NCBI GenBank assembly: GCA_947492235.1
Contig: CANLLZ010000002.1
Span: 930,001 to 994,000, forward strand
Length of the DNA: 64,000 nt
DNA from: an uncultured Altererythrobacter sp.
GTDB taxonomy: Bacteria > Pseudomonadota > Alphaproteobacteria > Sphingomonadales > Sphingomonadaceae
Reading direction: 5' to 3'
Shown here: one piece after another, positions 32,838 to 44,260 of the stretch
Layout: every line of letters starts with the position of its first letter
Position numbering within the stretch: position 1 is the stretch's first letter
Notes under the pieces: model-generated
Database searches by the model: none
The model's input: the letters and a program-made list of their open reading frames with translations, nothing else
Told to the model about the DNA's origin: nothing
Program-made: the position numbers and the translations under genes

Positions 32838-33962
32838 CTACGTCTCGGCGTCGGGCAGAATGTCCACCTCGTCCACCACATCGGCAATCCGGTCGGTTTC
32901 CGGCCGGTCGCGAAATTCGCTCAGCATGCTCCATCCAGCCAGAAACAGGCCAGCGACCAGCGGCCCCAGCACGATGCCCGACAGGCCGATGCTGGCGATG
33001 CCGCCCAGCGTGGTAACCAGCACCAGCCAGTCAGGAATGCCGGTGTCGCGGCCCACCAGAATGGGGCGCAGGACGTTGTCGGCCATGCCGATCACCGCCA
33101 CGCCGGAGATGATCACCACCACCCCTTCCCACACCGCGCCGGTCGCCAGCAGCCAGATAGCGGCAGGCCCCCAGACAATCGCCGGGCCCACAGCGGGGAG
33201 GAGCGAGAACACCGCCATCAACACGCCGAAAAGGATCGCGGAAGGCACGCCGACAATCCAGAAGGTGATGCCTCCCAGCGCCCCCTGTACCATGCCGACG
33301 ACGATCGATCCCTTGATTGTGGCGCGCACGATCGACAGGAATTTTTCTGACAGACGCTCGGAAATGCGGCGGTTCATCGGCAGAGCGCGGGCAATGGCGT
33401 GCCCGATGACTTTGCCGTCCCGCAGCAGGAAATAGGTGACATACAGACCCACCCCGAAGGCCAGCACCCATGTCAGCGCGCTGCCCCCGATGGCAACCGC
33501 CTGCCGCGCGATCAGCCCGGCACTTTCGGTCAGCACTTCCTGCAATCGTTCCTGCACCATCGGCAGATCGGTCCAGCCGGTGCTTTCCAGCTGGCTGCGG
33601 ATGCTGGTGGGTAGGGCGGCGATCAGGGTCTGAAACCACTCGGCGACATCCACATTCCCGTCGCGAAATGCGATATAGATACCTGCCGCCTGCCGCACCA
33701 CGATGCTTGCGATCCATAATGCCGGTAGCAGCACGGCAAACAGGATCACCAGCAGTGCCGCGCCCGCCGCCCGATTGGGATATCGCGGCATCCGGGCGAG
33801 CATCCAGTCATACAGAGGCCGGAAAATAATCGCCGCCAGCGTCGCCCAAAGGATCGGGCCCCAGAAGGGCCAGGAAATCATCGCCAGCGCAATGGTCACC
33901 AGCACCAGGAGCAGCAGGAAACCTCCATGCTCTATACCGACAATGCGGTCTTTGCGGATCAT
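32838..33962 (-). CDS. AI-2E family transporter (PerM-like permease)
   Basis: Polytopic protein of 374 residues with eight likely spans, including the paired N-terminal spans, a soluble region (about 110-160) and the conserved GMVQGALGGITFWIVGVPSAILFGVLMAVFSLLPAVGP block of the family near residue 230 onward. The family is named for autoinducer-2 export but many members have other roles. ATG 33962 forms an ATGA overlap with the M50 protein stop, so the two are translated together. Confidence 0.9.
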   Translation of the reverse strand: MIRKDRIVGIEHGGFLLLLVLVTIALAMISWPFWGPILWATLAAIIFRPLYDWMLARMPRYPNRAAGAALLVILFAVLLPALWIASIVVRQAAGIYIAFRDGNVDVAEWFQTLIAALPTSIRSQLESTGWTDLPMVQERLQEVLTESAGLIARQAVAIGGSALTWVLAFGVGLYVTYFLLRDGKVIGHAIARALPMNRRISERLSEKFLSIVRATIKGSIVVGMVQGALGGITFWIVGVPSAILFGVLMAVFSLLPAVGPAIVWGPAAIWLLATGAVWEGVVVIISGVAVIGMADNVLRPILVGRDTGIPDWLVLVTTLGGIASIGLSGIVLGPLVAGLFLAGWSMLSEFRDRPETDRIADVVDEVDILPDAET

Positions 33963-34711
33963 GGCACTTGGCTCCATTCATTGGCGCTGCGGCGCGGCGA
34001 CAGGGCATAACGCAGGCTGGCCCCGATCATCAGCGCAGCAAAGGCGATGATCGCCCCCGCCCACACCCAATGGGGCAGGAACAGCGCGCGTTCAATCTGC
34101 CCTGTGTCCGACAGAATGATTTCGCCGCCGATATTGGCTTGCTCCACCAGCAGATAATCCCACTGGGCGAACATCGACAGGGCCGCTTGCAGCCCGAGAA
34201 ACTGCAAGGTGAAGCGTTCTGCCCATGGCGGAGCCTTTGCCGCGATGGCCACAAGAAGGAGTGCGATGAGCGGCAGGACGATCCAGCCGGTCATGCCATC
34301 GACCCACACCAGCGTGGACACCGCGATGGCTCCGGCCAGCGAATAGAGCGCGGGCCGCCATGCGCGGGGATGGGCGGAGGCAAGGATCAGCAGCGACCCG
34401 ATCACCGCCGGGCCAATCGGGCCAGCCGCGCTGATCAGCGCATTATCGAACCGTGAGGCGCGGATCGGGCCATAGGATTCGGCTACGCCCGAACCGTCGG
34501 GATAGAGGATCAGCCGCTCGAAATCATTGCCGACCATTATGGCTGCGAGCCCGTGGCCCATCTCGTGAAACCACGTCGACAGGATCATGAAGGGATAGAG
34601 CACGAAATTGCCCAGCGGCAGCAGTGGCAGGACAAGCAGGATTGCTCCGGCCAGAACCAGCGCCTTGATCGTCTCTTCGCGCGAATGAATGGCGAGTGCG
34701 CCGGGTTTCAT
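33959..34711 (-). CDS. M50 family metallopeptidase-like membrane protein
   Basis: Membrane protein of 250 residues with the zinc motif in TWFHEMGHGLAA (HExxH) near residue 48, between the first and second hydrophobic segments, as in site-2 proteases, and about six spans in total. The second zinc ligand motif (N/L-D-G of classical M50) is not evident, so activity is uncertain. ATG 34711 has AGGAGG at good spacing. It is translationally coupled to the AI-2E-type permease. Confidence 0.8.
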   Translation of the reverse strand: MKPGALAIHSREETIKALVLAGAILLVLPLLPLGNFVLYPFMILSTWFHEMGHGLAAIMVGNDFERLILYPDGSGVAESYGPIRASRFDNALISAAGPIGPAVIGSLLILASAHPRAWRPALYSLAGAIAVSTLVWVDGMTGWIVLPLIALLLVAIAAKAPPWAERFTLQFLGLQAALSMFAQWDYLLVEQANIGGEIILSDTGQIERALFLPHWVWAGAIIAFAALMIGASLRYALSPRRSANEWSQVP

Positions 34712-34841
34712 GCAAGTCGGGCCTCCTTGCGCCCTCACCATGCAACATAGGAAACCACGGCGGATCGTGAAAGATGCGATCGCCTCACGATCGAATGGGC
34801 ATTGTCCCGCGCTAAAATGGCCAGTAGGGCGCTTGCAGCCG

Positions 34842-35366
34842 CTATTCCTGCCACCATGCGCAAGACGGATCATCGGGCTTGCGCGCTCCGGTGCGTTTGA
34901 GCGCATCGAACATCCCGCCGCTGGTCTGCATGGTGGCTAGCCCCATGCGGTTCCAGTCCATGATGTACAGCCGCTCCACGATCAGCCAGCGCCCGTCGCG
35001 CTTGGCTAGAGTGTCGAGATAGCGGCCACCAACGACCAGTTCGGTTTCTTCGCCGGCATGATTGTCGAATATGTGCAGGGCGACACAATAAGTCTCTGCC
35101 TTGGCGCTGTCGCCATCGATCCGGCACACAACATTGCCGATATTGTGCTGGGTCAGCCGCATCGCGCTGAGCGAATCGAGCAGCCCCTCGATCATCGGCG
35201 CGGGCTCTTGCGGGCCATACCCATAATCGAGCTTGGCATCGGGCGGGAAGACGGCGTGCAATGCCCCGGCGTCGCAGCGGTCGATCCCCCGGCAATAAAG
35301 CGCCAGCGTGTCTTCGATGGCCAGCCTGTCGGCAAGCTGTTCCACTGTGATGCTCGGGCCCGTCAT
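34842..35366 (-). CDS. nuclear transport factor 2 (SnoaL-like) family protein
   Basis: NTF2-fold protein of 174 residues. LADRLAIEDTLALYCRGIDRCDAGALHAVFPPDAKLDYG is the usual first half of the SnoaL-like group that includes steroid dehydratases and ring-hydroxylating small subunits, and GRYLDTLAKRDGRWLIVERLYIMDWN the closing sheet. Such proteins bind small hydrophobic substrates in a cone-shaped pocket. The reaction is unknown. It lies alone between the M50 gene and gyrB. Confidence 0.85.
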   Translation of the reverse strand: MTGPSITVEQLADRLAIEDTLALYCRGIDRCDAGALHAVFPPDAKLDYGYGPQEPAPMIEGLLDSLSAMRLTQHNIGNVVCRIDGDSAKAETYCVALHIFDNHAGEETELVVGGRYLDTLAKRDGRWLIVERLYIMDWNRMGLATMQTSGGMFDALKRTGARKPDDPSCAWWQE

Positions 35367-35448
35367 TGCGCGCAGGCTACCGCGCCCATGCGGCCCTTCG
35401 CACTAGCATTTGTGGGGCAAAGACCGTCAGGCTCCAAACCCCGACGCC

Positions 35449-38142
<2,694 letters not shown>

Positions 38143-38155
38143 CTAGGTCGGGGGT

Positions 38156-39715
38156 ATGACGAAACAGCAAAACCCGGCCTCCGCCCCGCTTCACATGCCC
38201 TTCGGTTCCTATTGTGAAACGCTGGCTTTGCGGGCGCGGGAGACGCCGGAGAAGGTGGCGCTGCGCGATGATGCGGGTGAGCTGACATGGGCGCAATTGC
38301 ATGACCGTGTGGAGCGGATTGCGGCGCGGCTGGCGGAAACGGGGCTGGAGCGCGGACAGTCGGTCGCGATCCTTGGTACGTCCTCGATCAACTACGCGCT
38401 GGTGTTTCTCGCGGCGGTGCGCGCCGGCGGGGTGGCCGCTCCGCTGACCACCAGCGCCAGCCCTGCGCAGCTGGAAGGCATGGCAACGGATTCAGGCGCA
38501 AAGCATCTGTTTATAGACCGGGCCAAGACGACCGAGCTGGGCGACGGGTTTCTGCCCGATCTCACCCATATCATCCTCGACGAAGAGCTGGATGCGTGGA
38601 TGGCGCCTGAGGGGACGCAGGCCCCGTCGCATGACCCGCAGCCCGGCGACCCGTTCAACATCATCTATTCCAGCGGCACCACCGGCACACCCAAGGGCAT
38701 TGTCCATAGCCACGCCATGCGCTGGACGCAGTTTGCGACCACCGGCGCATCCTATCTCGATGCCGGGATCGAGCCGGTCAGCCTCGCTTCCACCCCGCTT
38801 TATTCCAACACCACCATGGTAGCGTTTCTGCCGGTCATGCTGGCGGGCGGCACGGTGAACATCATGGGCAAGTTCAAAACGGTGGACTGGCTGGCCACGG
38901 CCCAGCGGTTCAATGTCAATGTCACCATGCTGGTGCCCGTCCAGTACCAGCGCCTGATGGACGAACCGCGCTTCGACGAGTTCGATCTCTCGGCGCTCCA
39001 ACTGAAATACTGCACCAGCGCGCCATTCTCTGCCGAGCTTAAGCGGCAGGTGCTGGACCGGATGCCGGGCGCTTTGATCGAGATCTATTCGATGACCGAA
39101 GGCGGGGTTGTTTGCCTGCTCTACGCCCATGAATTTCCGGACAAGCTGCACACGGTGGGCCGCCCGTCACCGGGCAGCGTGCTGAAAGTGCTGGACGATA
39201 ACGACAACGAAGTGCCCGTGGGCGAGCCGGGCAATCTGGTCGGCTGGTCGCACACCATGATGAGCGGGTACAAGAACCAGCCCGGCAAGACGCAGGAAGG
39301 CTATTGGAAAGACCCCGAGACCGGCGACATCTGGCAGCGGATGGGCGATATCGGCCGGGTCGATGCCGATGGCTTTGTCGAGCTGGTGGGCCGCGCGAAG
39401 GATATGATTATCTCCGGTGGCTTCAACATCTTCCCCAGCGATCTGGAAGCAGAGCTGGAGAAGGACAGCCGCGTGGCCGAAGCCGCCGTAATCGGCGTGC
39501 CGAGCGAGCAATGGGGCGAGACGCCGCTGGGTTTCGTCCGGCTGGCGGAGGGCGTGGAGACAAGCGAAGTGCCCGACATTCTCGGCACAGTGAATGGCAG
39601 TGTGGGCAAGACCCAGCGCCTCTCGGCTCTCCATGCTATCGACGAAATGCCGCGCAGCCATATCGGCAAATTGCTGAAGACAGAGCTGCGCGCGATTGTG
39701 GCTTGTAAAAGCTGA
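38156..39715 (+). CDS. class I adenylate-forming acid:CoA ligase
   Basis: AMP-dependent synthetase of 519 residues. P-loop IIYSSGTTGTPKGIVHSH, A5 block IEIYSMTEGGV, A8 block GDIGRVDADGFVELVGRAKDMIISGGFNIFPSDLE, and the catalytic Lys near the C-terminus in PRSHIGKLLKTEL. The A5 region lacks the usual YG before S/T-E. It probably activates a carboxylic acid for CoA metabolism; the substrate is not readable. Monocistronic, divergent from gyrB. Its stop opens onto the 744-bp non-coding interval before guaA. Confidence 0.9.
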   Translation: MTKQQNPASAPLHMPFGSYCETLALRARETPEKVALRDDAGELTWAQLHDRVERIAARLAETGLERGQSVAILGTSSINYALVFLAAVRAGGVAAPLTTSASPAQLEGMATDSGAKHLFIDRAKTTELGDGFLPDLTHIILDEELDAWMAPEGTQAPSHDPQPGDPFNIIYSSGTTGTPKGIVHSHAMRWTQFATTGASYLDAGIEPVSLASTPLYSNTTMVAFLPVMLAGGTVNIMGKFKTVDWLATAQRFNVNVTMLVPVQYQRLMDEPRFDEFDLSALQLKYCTSAPFSAELKRQVLDRMPGALIEIYSMTEGGVVCLLYAHEFPDKLHTVGRPSPGSVLKVLDDNDNEVPVGEPGNLVGWSHTMMSGYKNQPGKTQEGYWKDPETGDIWQRMGDIGRVDADGFVELVGRAKDMIISGGFNIFPSDLEAELEKDSRVAEAAVIGVPSEQWGETPLGFVRLAEGVETSEVPDILGTVNGSVGKTQRLSALHAIDEMPRSHIGKLLKTELRAIVACKS

Positions 39716-39828
39716 CGCCGAACAGTTTGCAAAACAGGGGGCCGGTGACGCGCGGATGGAACAGGCCGGACTGAATGGCCGCCATCCCGCGTGCACCGAC
39801 CCCCTTTGTAGTCTTGCGCACTGCCAAC

Positions 39829-39883
39829 AAAAAAGGTGTGACCCGCCGGCTATGGGGGAGGGGGGAGTGCCGGCGGGCCACAC
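39829..39883 (-). terminator. intrinsic terminator (minus strand) ending the candidate RNA
   Basis: A 15-bp stem, with left arm GTGTGGCCCGCCGGC on the minus strand and one A-C mismatch, an 18-nt loop rich in C and T, then C and six T. No annotated minus-strand gene lies upstream within 2 kb, so this terminator calls for an unannotated transcript. Confidence 0.8.
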
Positions 39884-40290
39884 GGTCTGTCGGGCGGTTT
39901 CGTGCGGAACCCGGCCCGGATGACCTGCTGTGCAGCGTCCCCCACCTATTCGCGCAGTATGGCGGCCCGGTTACAATGCAGGCACTTTTTTTGAAGCGCT
40001 CCATCTGCGGGCGGCAATCGAACCGCGCGGAGCAGACCGGATCCAAGGGGGGGAAGGAGAATGGGGTCTGCCGCCGCGCGGCCGATTCAGCGTATCGGAG
40101 TGCCGCGCCCGCAGGCTGACGGTGTCCGCATCGCATGGCCGGGGCAGGGCGGTCGTGCCGAAGCAATCGGGCCTGCCGGGGCCAACAGGTGTCTGCGGGC
40201 CGGAAGGCCGTGGACAATACCTGTTATTCAAAGGGCCGGGCGGGGCGTCTTGGGGGGAGGGAGAGAGAGGACTGCCACCGCCCGGCTACG
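39829..40290 (-). ncRNA. candidate small RNA with three pyrimidine-loop stem-loops
   Basis: Read on the minus strand, three stems carry loops rich in CCUCC-like runs: GCCGGGCGG/CCGCCCGGC (9 bp, 40235-40286), a two-part stem of 15 pairs (CCGCGCGG and GCAGACC halves, 40023-40081), and a 15-bp stem (39836-39883). The last is followed by six U at 39829-39834, a proper transcript end. A possible promoter is TTTGGT at 40319-40324 and TAAATA at 40297-40302 (16-bp spacer), giving a start near 40290. CU-loop hairpin RNAs (CcsR/cuckoo type) are known in alphaproteobacteria, but these stems are longer. No protein is encoded. The RNA itself is an inference. Confidence 0.5.
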
Positions 40291-40459
40291 GGGCAGTATT
40301 TAGGCTTGCGCGCAGCAAACCAAAAGCGACAAAACTTCACAGCCTGTGCACTTTTTTGCAACATGGGTTGGCGCTCAGTCTGAGCACAGCGCCGCGCAGT
40401 GGTGGGCCACTGGCGGGCGTCGCTGGACACCCCGAAAGCCCCGACCTAACGCATTTGCC

Positions 40460-42049
40460 ATGGCACAAGAACCTCTCCCCGATTCCATCCTGCCCGACTC
40501 GATCCTTATCGTCGACTTCGGCAGTCAGGTGACCCAGCTGATCGCGCGCCGCGTGCGCGAGGCGGGCGTTTACTCCGAAATCGCGCCGTTCACGCTGGCG
40601 GAGGAAGCGTTCAAACGCATGAAGCCCAAGGGGATCATCCTCTCCGGCTCCCCCGCAGGCGTGCCCGACGATGGCAGCCCGCGCGCACCGCAGGCGTTCT
40701 TCGACGCGGGCGTTCCTATCCTAGGCATTTGCTACGGCCAGCAGGTGATGACCCACCAGCTGGGCGGCGAAGTGAAGCCGGGGCATGAAACCGGAGAAGG
40801 CGGCGAGTTTGGCCGCGCATTCCTGACTGTGATCAGGGATTGCGCGCTGTTCGATGGCCTGTGGCAAGAAGGCGAGCGGCATCAGGTCTGGATGAGCCAC
40901 GGCGACAAGGTCACGCGCTTTGCCGACGGGTTCGAGATTGTCGCCACCAGCGATGGCGCACCCTTCGCCGTGATCGCCGACGAGAAACGCAAATTCTACG
41001 GTACGCAATTCCACCCCGAAGTCGTCCACACCCCTGATGGCGGGCGGCTGATTGCCAATTTCGTGCGTCATGTCTGCGGATTGGCGGGCGACTGGACCAT
41101 GGCCGCCTACCGCGAGGCCAAGGTCCGCGAAATCCGCCAGCAGGTGGGTGACAGACGCGTGATCTGCGGCCTGAGCGGCGGGGTCGATAGCTCGGTCGCC
41201 GCGATCCTGATCCACGAGGCAATCGGCGACCAGCTGACCTGCGTCTTCGTCGATCACGGTCTGCTGCGCCTGAACGAGCGCGCCCAAGTCGAGACCATGT
41301 TCCGTGACCATTACAACATCCCGCTGGTGACGGTGGATGCGGAGGACATGTTTATGGAAGGGCTGGCCGGCGTCACCGACCCTGAGGCCAAGCGCAAATT
41401 TATCGGCAAGACCTTCATCGATGTGTTCGATGCGGAGGCCAAAAACGTCGGCGGGGCGGATTTCCTCGCGCAGGGCACGCTCTATCCTGACGTGATCGAG
41501 AGCGTCTCGTTCACCGGCGGGCCGAGCGTCACGATCAAGAGCCACCACAATGTCGGCGGCCTGCCCGAGCGGATGAATATGGAGCTGGTCGAGCCGTTGC
41601 GCGAATTGTTCAAGGACGAAGTGCGCGAACTGGGCCGCGAGCTGGGCCTGCCCGACATGTTCGTCGGCCGCCACCCGTTCCCCGGCCCCGGCCTCGCCAT
41701 CCGCATCCCCGGCGAAGTCACCAAGGAACGCTGCGATATCCTGCGCAAAGCCGACGCAATCTATCTCGACGAAATCCGCAAGGCGGGCCTGTATGACGCG
41801 ATCTGGCAGGCCTTCGCCGTGCTTTTGCCGGTGAAGACAGTCGGCGTGATGGGCGATGCCCGCACCTATGACAGCGTCTGCGGCCTGCGCGCCGTAACCA
41901 GCACCGACGGCATGACGGCCGATGTCTACCCCTTCGACGCCGCCTTCCTGACCGGCTGCGCCACGCGCATTGTCAACGAAGTGCAGGGCATCAACCGGGT
42001 GGTGTATGATTACACGTCGAAACCGCCGGGGACGATTGAGTGGGAGTGA
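40460..42049 (+). CDS. guaA: GMP synthase (glutamine-hydrolysing)
   Basis: Converts XMP to GMP using glutamine and ATP, 529 residues. Class I glutamine amidotransferase domain (about 15-205): [16 protein letters not shown], nucleophile Cys in LGICYGQQ, and His/Glu in [12 protein letters not shown]-pyrophosphatase domain with [13 protein letters not shown], and the C-terminal dimerisation domain with [15 protein letters not shown] and the closing [11 protein letters not shown] 40460 is chosen on protein length. An orphan gene starts 4 bp behind its stop. Confidence 0.97.
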   Translation: MAQEPLPDSILPDSILIVDFGSQVTQLIARRVREAGVYSEIAPFTLAEEAFKRMKPKGIILSGSPAGVPDDGSPRAPQAFFDAGVPILGICYGQQVMTHQLGGEVKPGHETGEGGEFGRAFLTVIRDCALFDGLWQEGERHQVWMSHGDKVTRFADGFEIVATSDGAPFAVIADEKRKFYGTQFHPEVVHTPDGGRLIANFVRHVCGLAGDWTMAAYREAKVREIRQQVGDRRVICGLSGGVDSSVAAILIHEAIGDQLTCVFVDHGLLRLNERAQVETMFRDHYNIPLVTVDAEDMFMEGLAGVTDPEAKRKFIGKTFIDVFDAEAKNVGGADFLAQGTLYPDVIESVSFTGGPSVTIKSHHNVGGLPERMNMELVEPLRELFKDEVRELGRELGLPDMFVGRHPFPGPGLAIRIPGEVTKERCDILRKADAIYLDEIRKAGLYDAIWQAFAVLLPVKTVGVMGDARTYDSVCGLRAVTSTDGMTADVYPFDAAFLTGCATRIVNEVQGINRVVYDYTSKPPGTIEWE

Positions 42050-42053
42050 AGAG

Positions 42054-42533
42054 GTGAACCGCGATCCGGGCGATATCGAGGCCGAACGGCATTTGGCCGC
42101 GACCAAGAAATTTCTGGCGGACAAGGATCCGATCGTATGGTTCGTAGTGGCTATGGAAGATGGTCATCACGACGAATACGGGGTTCGGGAATGGGTCAGG
42201 CAGCAGCCGCAATACGCGGAAGCCAAGCGCCAAGTTGCCGCAGGTGCCGAACCCTGTTGGCCGCCCAATTTCAAGTCTTGGCTGAATACCTCTGTCTACG
42301 ACTATTACCGGGATACTTACGGGCTCGTGAAAGACCATCCCCGGCCCGGCAGTCCGGAGTTTGACGAATGGTGGAAGACCGTGCGCGGCGACCCGGAGAA
42401 ATATTGGGCAAACGAGCCGGTCATGGGCTATCCCAAGACGATAACCGGCAAGATCGCTAGATATGCCTTCGCAGCACTGATGATCGCCTTCATCGTTTGG
42501 ATGTGCGTGCTCTATGTGGGAATAAAGTCCTAG
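42054..42533 (+). CDS. hypothetical tail-anchored protein behind guaA
   Basis: Unrecognised protein of 159 residues: acidic soluble part with many aromatic residues (WFVVAMEDGHHDEYGVREW, NTSVYDYYRDTYG) and one C-terminal membrane span (about 138-157), so probably tail-anchored on the cytoplasmic side. GTG 42054 lies 4 bp after the guaA stop with GGGAG 7 bp upstream. It is one of the orphan genes tucked behind a core gene; no copy of the guaA tail was found after it. Confidence 0.7.
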   Translation: MNRDPGDIEAERHLAATKKFLADKDPIVWFVVAMEDGHHDEYGVREWVRQQPQYAEAKRQVAAGAEPCWPPNFKSWLNTSVYDYYRDTYGLVKDHPRPGSPEFDEWWKTVRGDPEKYWANEPVMGYPKTITGKIARYAFAALMIAFIVWMCVLYVGIKS

Positions 42534-42561
42534 CAGAGAGGGCGTGGCGGCAAACGCAGGA

Positions 42562-43158
42562 TCACTGCATCTCGCCATACAGCTCCGCCGCCCACTCCGG
42601 CACCGCATCGCCAACCCGCACCACCTGCCCTCCGGCAAACTCCGCCACCATTTGCGGCGCTACGTTCAGTGCCGACGCATCCAGCACTTGCGCGCGGTCG
42701 GCCAGCAGCACGGCTTCGCGGATCAGCGCGCCATTGCGCGCGAAGCGGGCGGCGATCTTTTCAGGTGGGACGGGGTGGCCGCCTTCCTGTGTCCGTTCGG
42801 CGACGCGGGCGAGGGCCAGATCGACCGATTGCAGGCCCAGATGGAACACCACGATCCGGTATCCCGCCGCGCGGGCATCGCGCAGCAGGTCGAGCTTCGA
42901 GAGGTGCGAAAACACCGTCTCCATCACGAAGCTGCGGCCTTCGCCGATATATGTGCGCCGTCGCTCTTCGGCAATTTCGGCTGCGCGGTAGCTCGCATTG
43001 GGGGAGGGATCGCCCAGTTCATCGCGCTGGATGAGGTCGGCATTGACGAAGGGTGCAGCGATTCTCGGGGCGAGCACGGTGTCGTAAAAGGTTGATTTGC
43101 CCGCACCGTTGGGCCCGGCAATCAGGAAGAGCGTGGGCCGTCCGGCGACAATCGCCAT
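42562..43158 (-). CDS. zeta-toxin family P-loop protein
   Basis: Zeta-type kinase of 198 residues; zeta toxins phosphorylate UDP-N-acetylglucosamine and block wall synthesis. Walker A is IAGPNGAGKST (15-23), followed by FVNADLIQRDE and RSFVMETVFSH, where the Asp and Glu match the substrate and catalytic positions of the family. ATG 43158 overlaps the upstream antitoxin stop (TAATG). The chromosomal pairing with a ribbon-helix-helix-like antitoxin makes a toxin-antitoxin module likely; activity is inferred. Confidence 0.88.
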   Translation of the reverse strand: MAIVAGRPTLFLIAGPNGAGKSTFYDTVLAPRIAAPFVNADLIQRDELGDPSPNASYRAAEIAEERRRTYIGEGRSFVMETVFSHLSKLDLLRDARAAGYRIVVFHLGLQSVDLALARVAERTQEGGHPVPPEKIAARFARNGALIREAVLLADRAQVLDASALNVAPQMVAEFAGGQVVRVGDAVPEWAAELYGEMQ

Positions 43159-43508
43159 TACGCGCTATCGGCGCTTTCGCGGGTCAGCGCGCCATCACGC
43201 ATTCCGGCACCCAGCCCCTTTCGGCGGCGGTCTGCGAAGAAGCGCTCCTGCTCCGGCGTGCCGCTGCGAGATGCCTCGAACAGCGTATCGACGTAGCTTT
43301 CCTGCTCTTCCGCCGTCAGCATATCGGGCGAAAGCTTGCCCGACAGCGCCTCGACAATGCGGGACTGGTCGAAAAAGCGGGACTTCTCTACGCTCATCCC
43401 GATCCGCACCCAGTGGCGCACCTGCCCGGCGAGCGAACGGCTCATCATGTCCGCCTCGCGGCCAACAAGCTCCATAAGTTCGTCGTCGAGTTTGATCGTC
43501 TTTGCCAT
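43158..43508 (-). CDS. ParD-like antitoxin
   Basis: Protein of 116 residues. MAKTIKLDDELMELVGREADMMSRSLAGQVRHWVRIG is a ribbon-helix-helix DNA-binding region of the ParD-like group often coupled with zeta-like toxins, and the acidic/basic tail should wrap the toxin. ATG 43508 is directly preceded by a perfect palindrome, the probable autoregulatory operator. It overlaps the toxin gene by 1 bp. The longer in-frame start (43532) would lie inside the operator and is rejected. Confidence 0.85.
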   Translation of the reverse strand: MAKTIKLDDELMELVGREADMMSRSLAGQVRHWVRIGMSVEKSRFFDQSRIVEALSGKLSPDMLTAEEQESYVDTLFEASRSGTPEQERFFADRRRKGLGAGMRDGALTRESADSA

Positions 43509-43525
43509 GGTGTCAAATTGACACC
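43509..43525 (-). promoter_or_regulatory. palindromic operator of the toxin-antitoxin operon
   Basis: GGTGTCAAATTGACACC is a perfect 8+1+8 palindrome touching the antitoxin start codon. On the minus strand TTGACA at 43537-43542 can be the -35 box, with the -10 (CAATTT-like) falling inside the palindrome 17 bp on, so a bound ribbon-helix-helix antitoxin would block the promoter. The short leader leaves little room for a ribosome site. Confidence 0.75.
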
Positions 43526-43552
43526 TTTGCATATATTTGTCAAGATTGCGGT

Positions 43553-44260
43553 ATGCAACTCACCGTCGGTCCCGATCCCCGAACAGAGACGCTGCGCCGT
43601 TTACAGCCACTGCTAATCCAGCGCTTCGGGCGGATCGAGCGGGCGGCGGCGGAATGGCGGGAGCCGGAATGGGTGCTGGTGCAGGGCGTGATTGGCGCGC
43701 GGACCAGGTCCGAGGTGTCCAATGCCGCGACGCAAGGCCTGCTGGAGCGGTACGGCAGTTGGGAGGCGGTGGCCGCGCTGCCGCTGGGACAATTGCAGGC
43801 CGAGCTTGCCACCCAGACCTATCCCAATGTCGCGGCGGAGCGGCTGAAGGCGAGCCTCACCGCGCTCATCGAGCGGCGCGGGGGCGTGGACCTGTCGCAC
43901 CTTGCCGAAGTGGACACGCTGGACGCCATGCGCTGGCTGGAGCAATTGCCCGGCATCGGGCGCAAGATTGCGGCAGGCGTGATGAATGCCAGCACTCTGG
44001 ACCGGCGCGCAATTGTGCTGGACGGGCACCATACCCGCATTCTCCAGCGCATGGGTCTGGTCCCCGCAAAGGCCAGTACCGACCGGGCGTTCGAGGCGAT
44101 CATGCCCGCGATGCCGCCCGAATGGAGCGCCGCCGATTATGACGAGCACCATTTGCTGATGAAGAAGATCGGCCAAAATTACTGTCGCCCGTCCGCGCTG
44201 CTGTGCGGCGATTGTCCGGCGCAGGCGCTGTGCCAGACAGGGCGTGGGCGCGTCGCTTAA
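43553..44260 (+). CDS. endonuclease III family DNA glycosylase (HhH-GPD)
   Basis: Base-excision repair glycosylase of 235 residues. The helix-hairpin-helix is LPGIGRKIAAGVMNAS with the catalytic Lys position kept, IVLDGHHTRILQRMGL holds the catalytic Asp, and C-x6-C-x2-C-x5-C at the end (NYCRPSALLCGDCPAQALC) binds a 4Fe-4S cluster. It is distinct from the true Nth encoded 550 bp downstream. ATG 43553 is chosen; the frame upstream overlaps the toxin operator. It ends 4 bp inside the convergent gloA gene. Confidence 0.9.
   Translation: MQLTVGPDPRTETLRRLQPLLIQRFGRIERAAAEWREPEWVLVQGVIGARTRSEVSNAATQGLLERYGSWEAVAALPLGQLQAELATQTYPNVAAERLKASLTALIERRGGVDLSHLAEVDTLDAMRWLEQLPGIGRKIAAGVMNASTLDRRAIVLDGHHTRILQRMGLVPAKASTDRAFEAIMPAMPPEWSAADYDEHHLLMKKIGQNYCRPSALLCGDCPAQALCQTGRGRVA

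Larger units (their letters stand above)
39716..40459. other. 744-bp GC-rich non-coding interval before guaA
   Basis: No frame here looks protein-coding: none has domain-like sequence or a good ribosome site. The interval is dominated by three long stem-loops (39836-39883, 40023-40081, 40235-40286), each with a G-rich loop on the plus strand and a CU-rich loop on the minus strand. The last 150 bp probably hold the guaA promoter; TTGCAA at about 40367 could be a -35 element. Confidence 0.7.

Noticed and set aside
39851-39868. G-quadruplex in the G-rich loop
   Set aside because: Only two long G runs lie within the loop, so an ordinary four-run quadruplex cannot form there alone.
39716-40459. 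RNase P RNA, tmRNA or purine riboswitch before guaA
   Set aside because: None of the conserved core sequences of these RNAs was found; the hairpins and terminator point to the minus strand instead.
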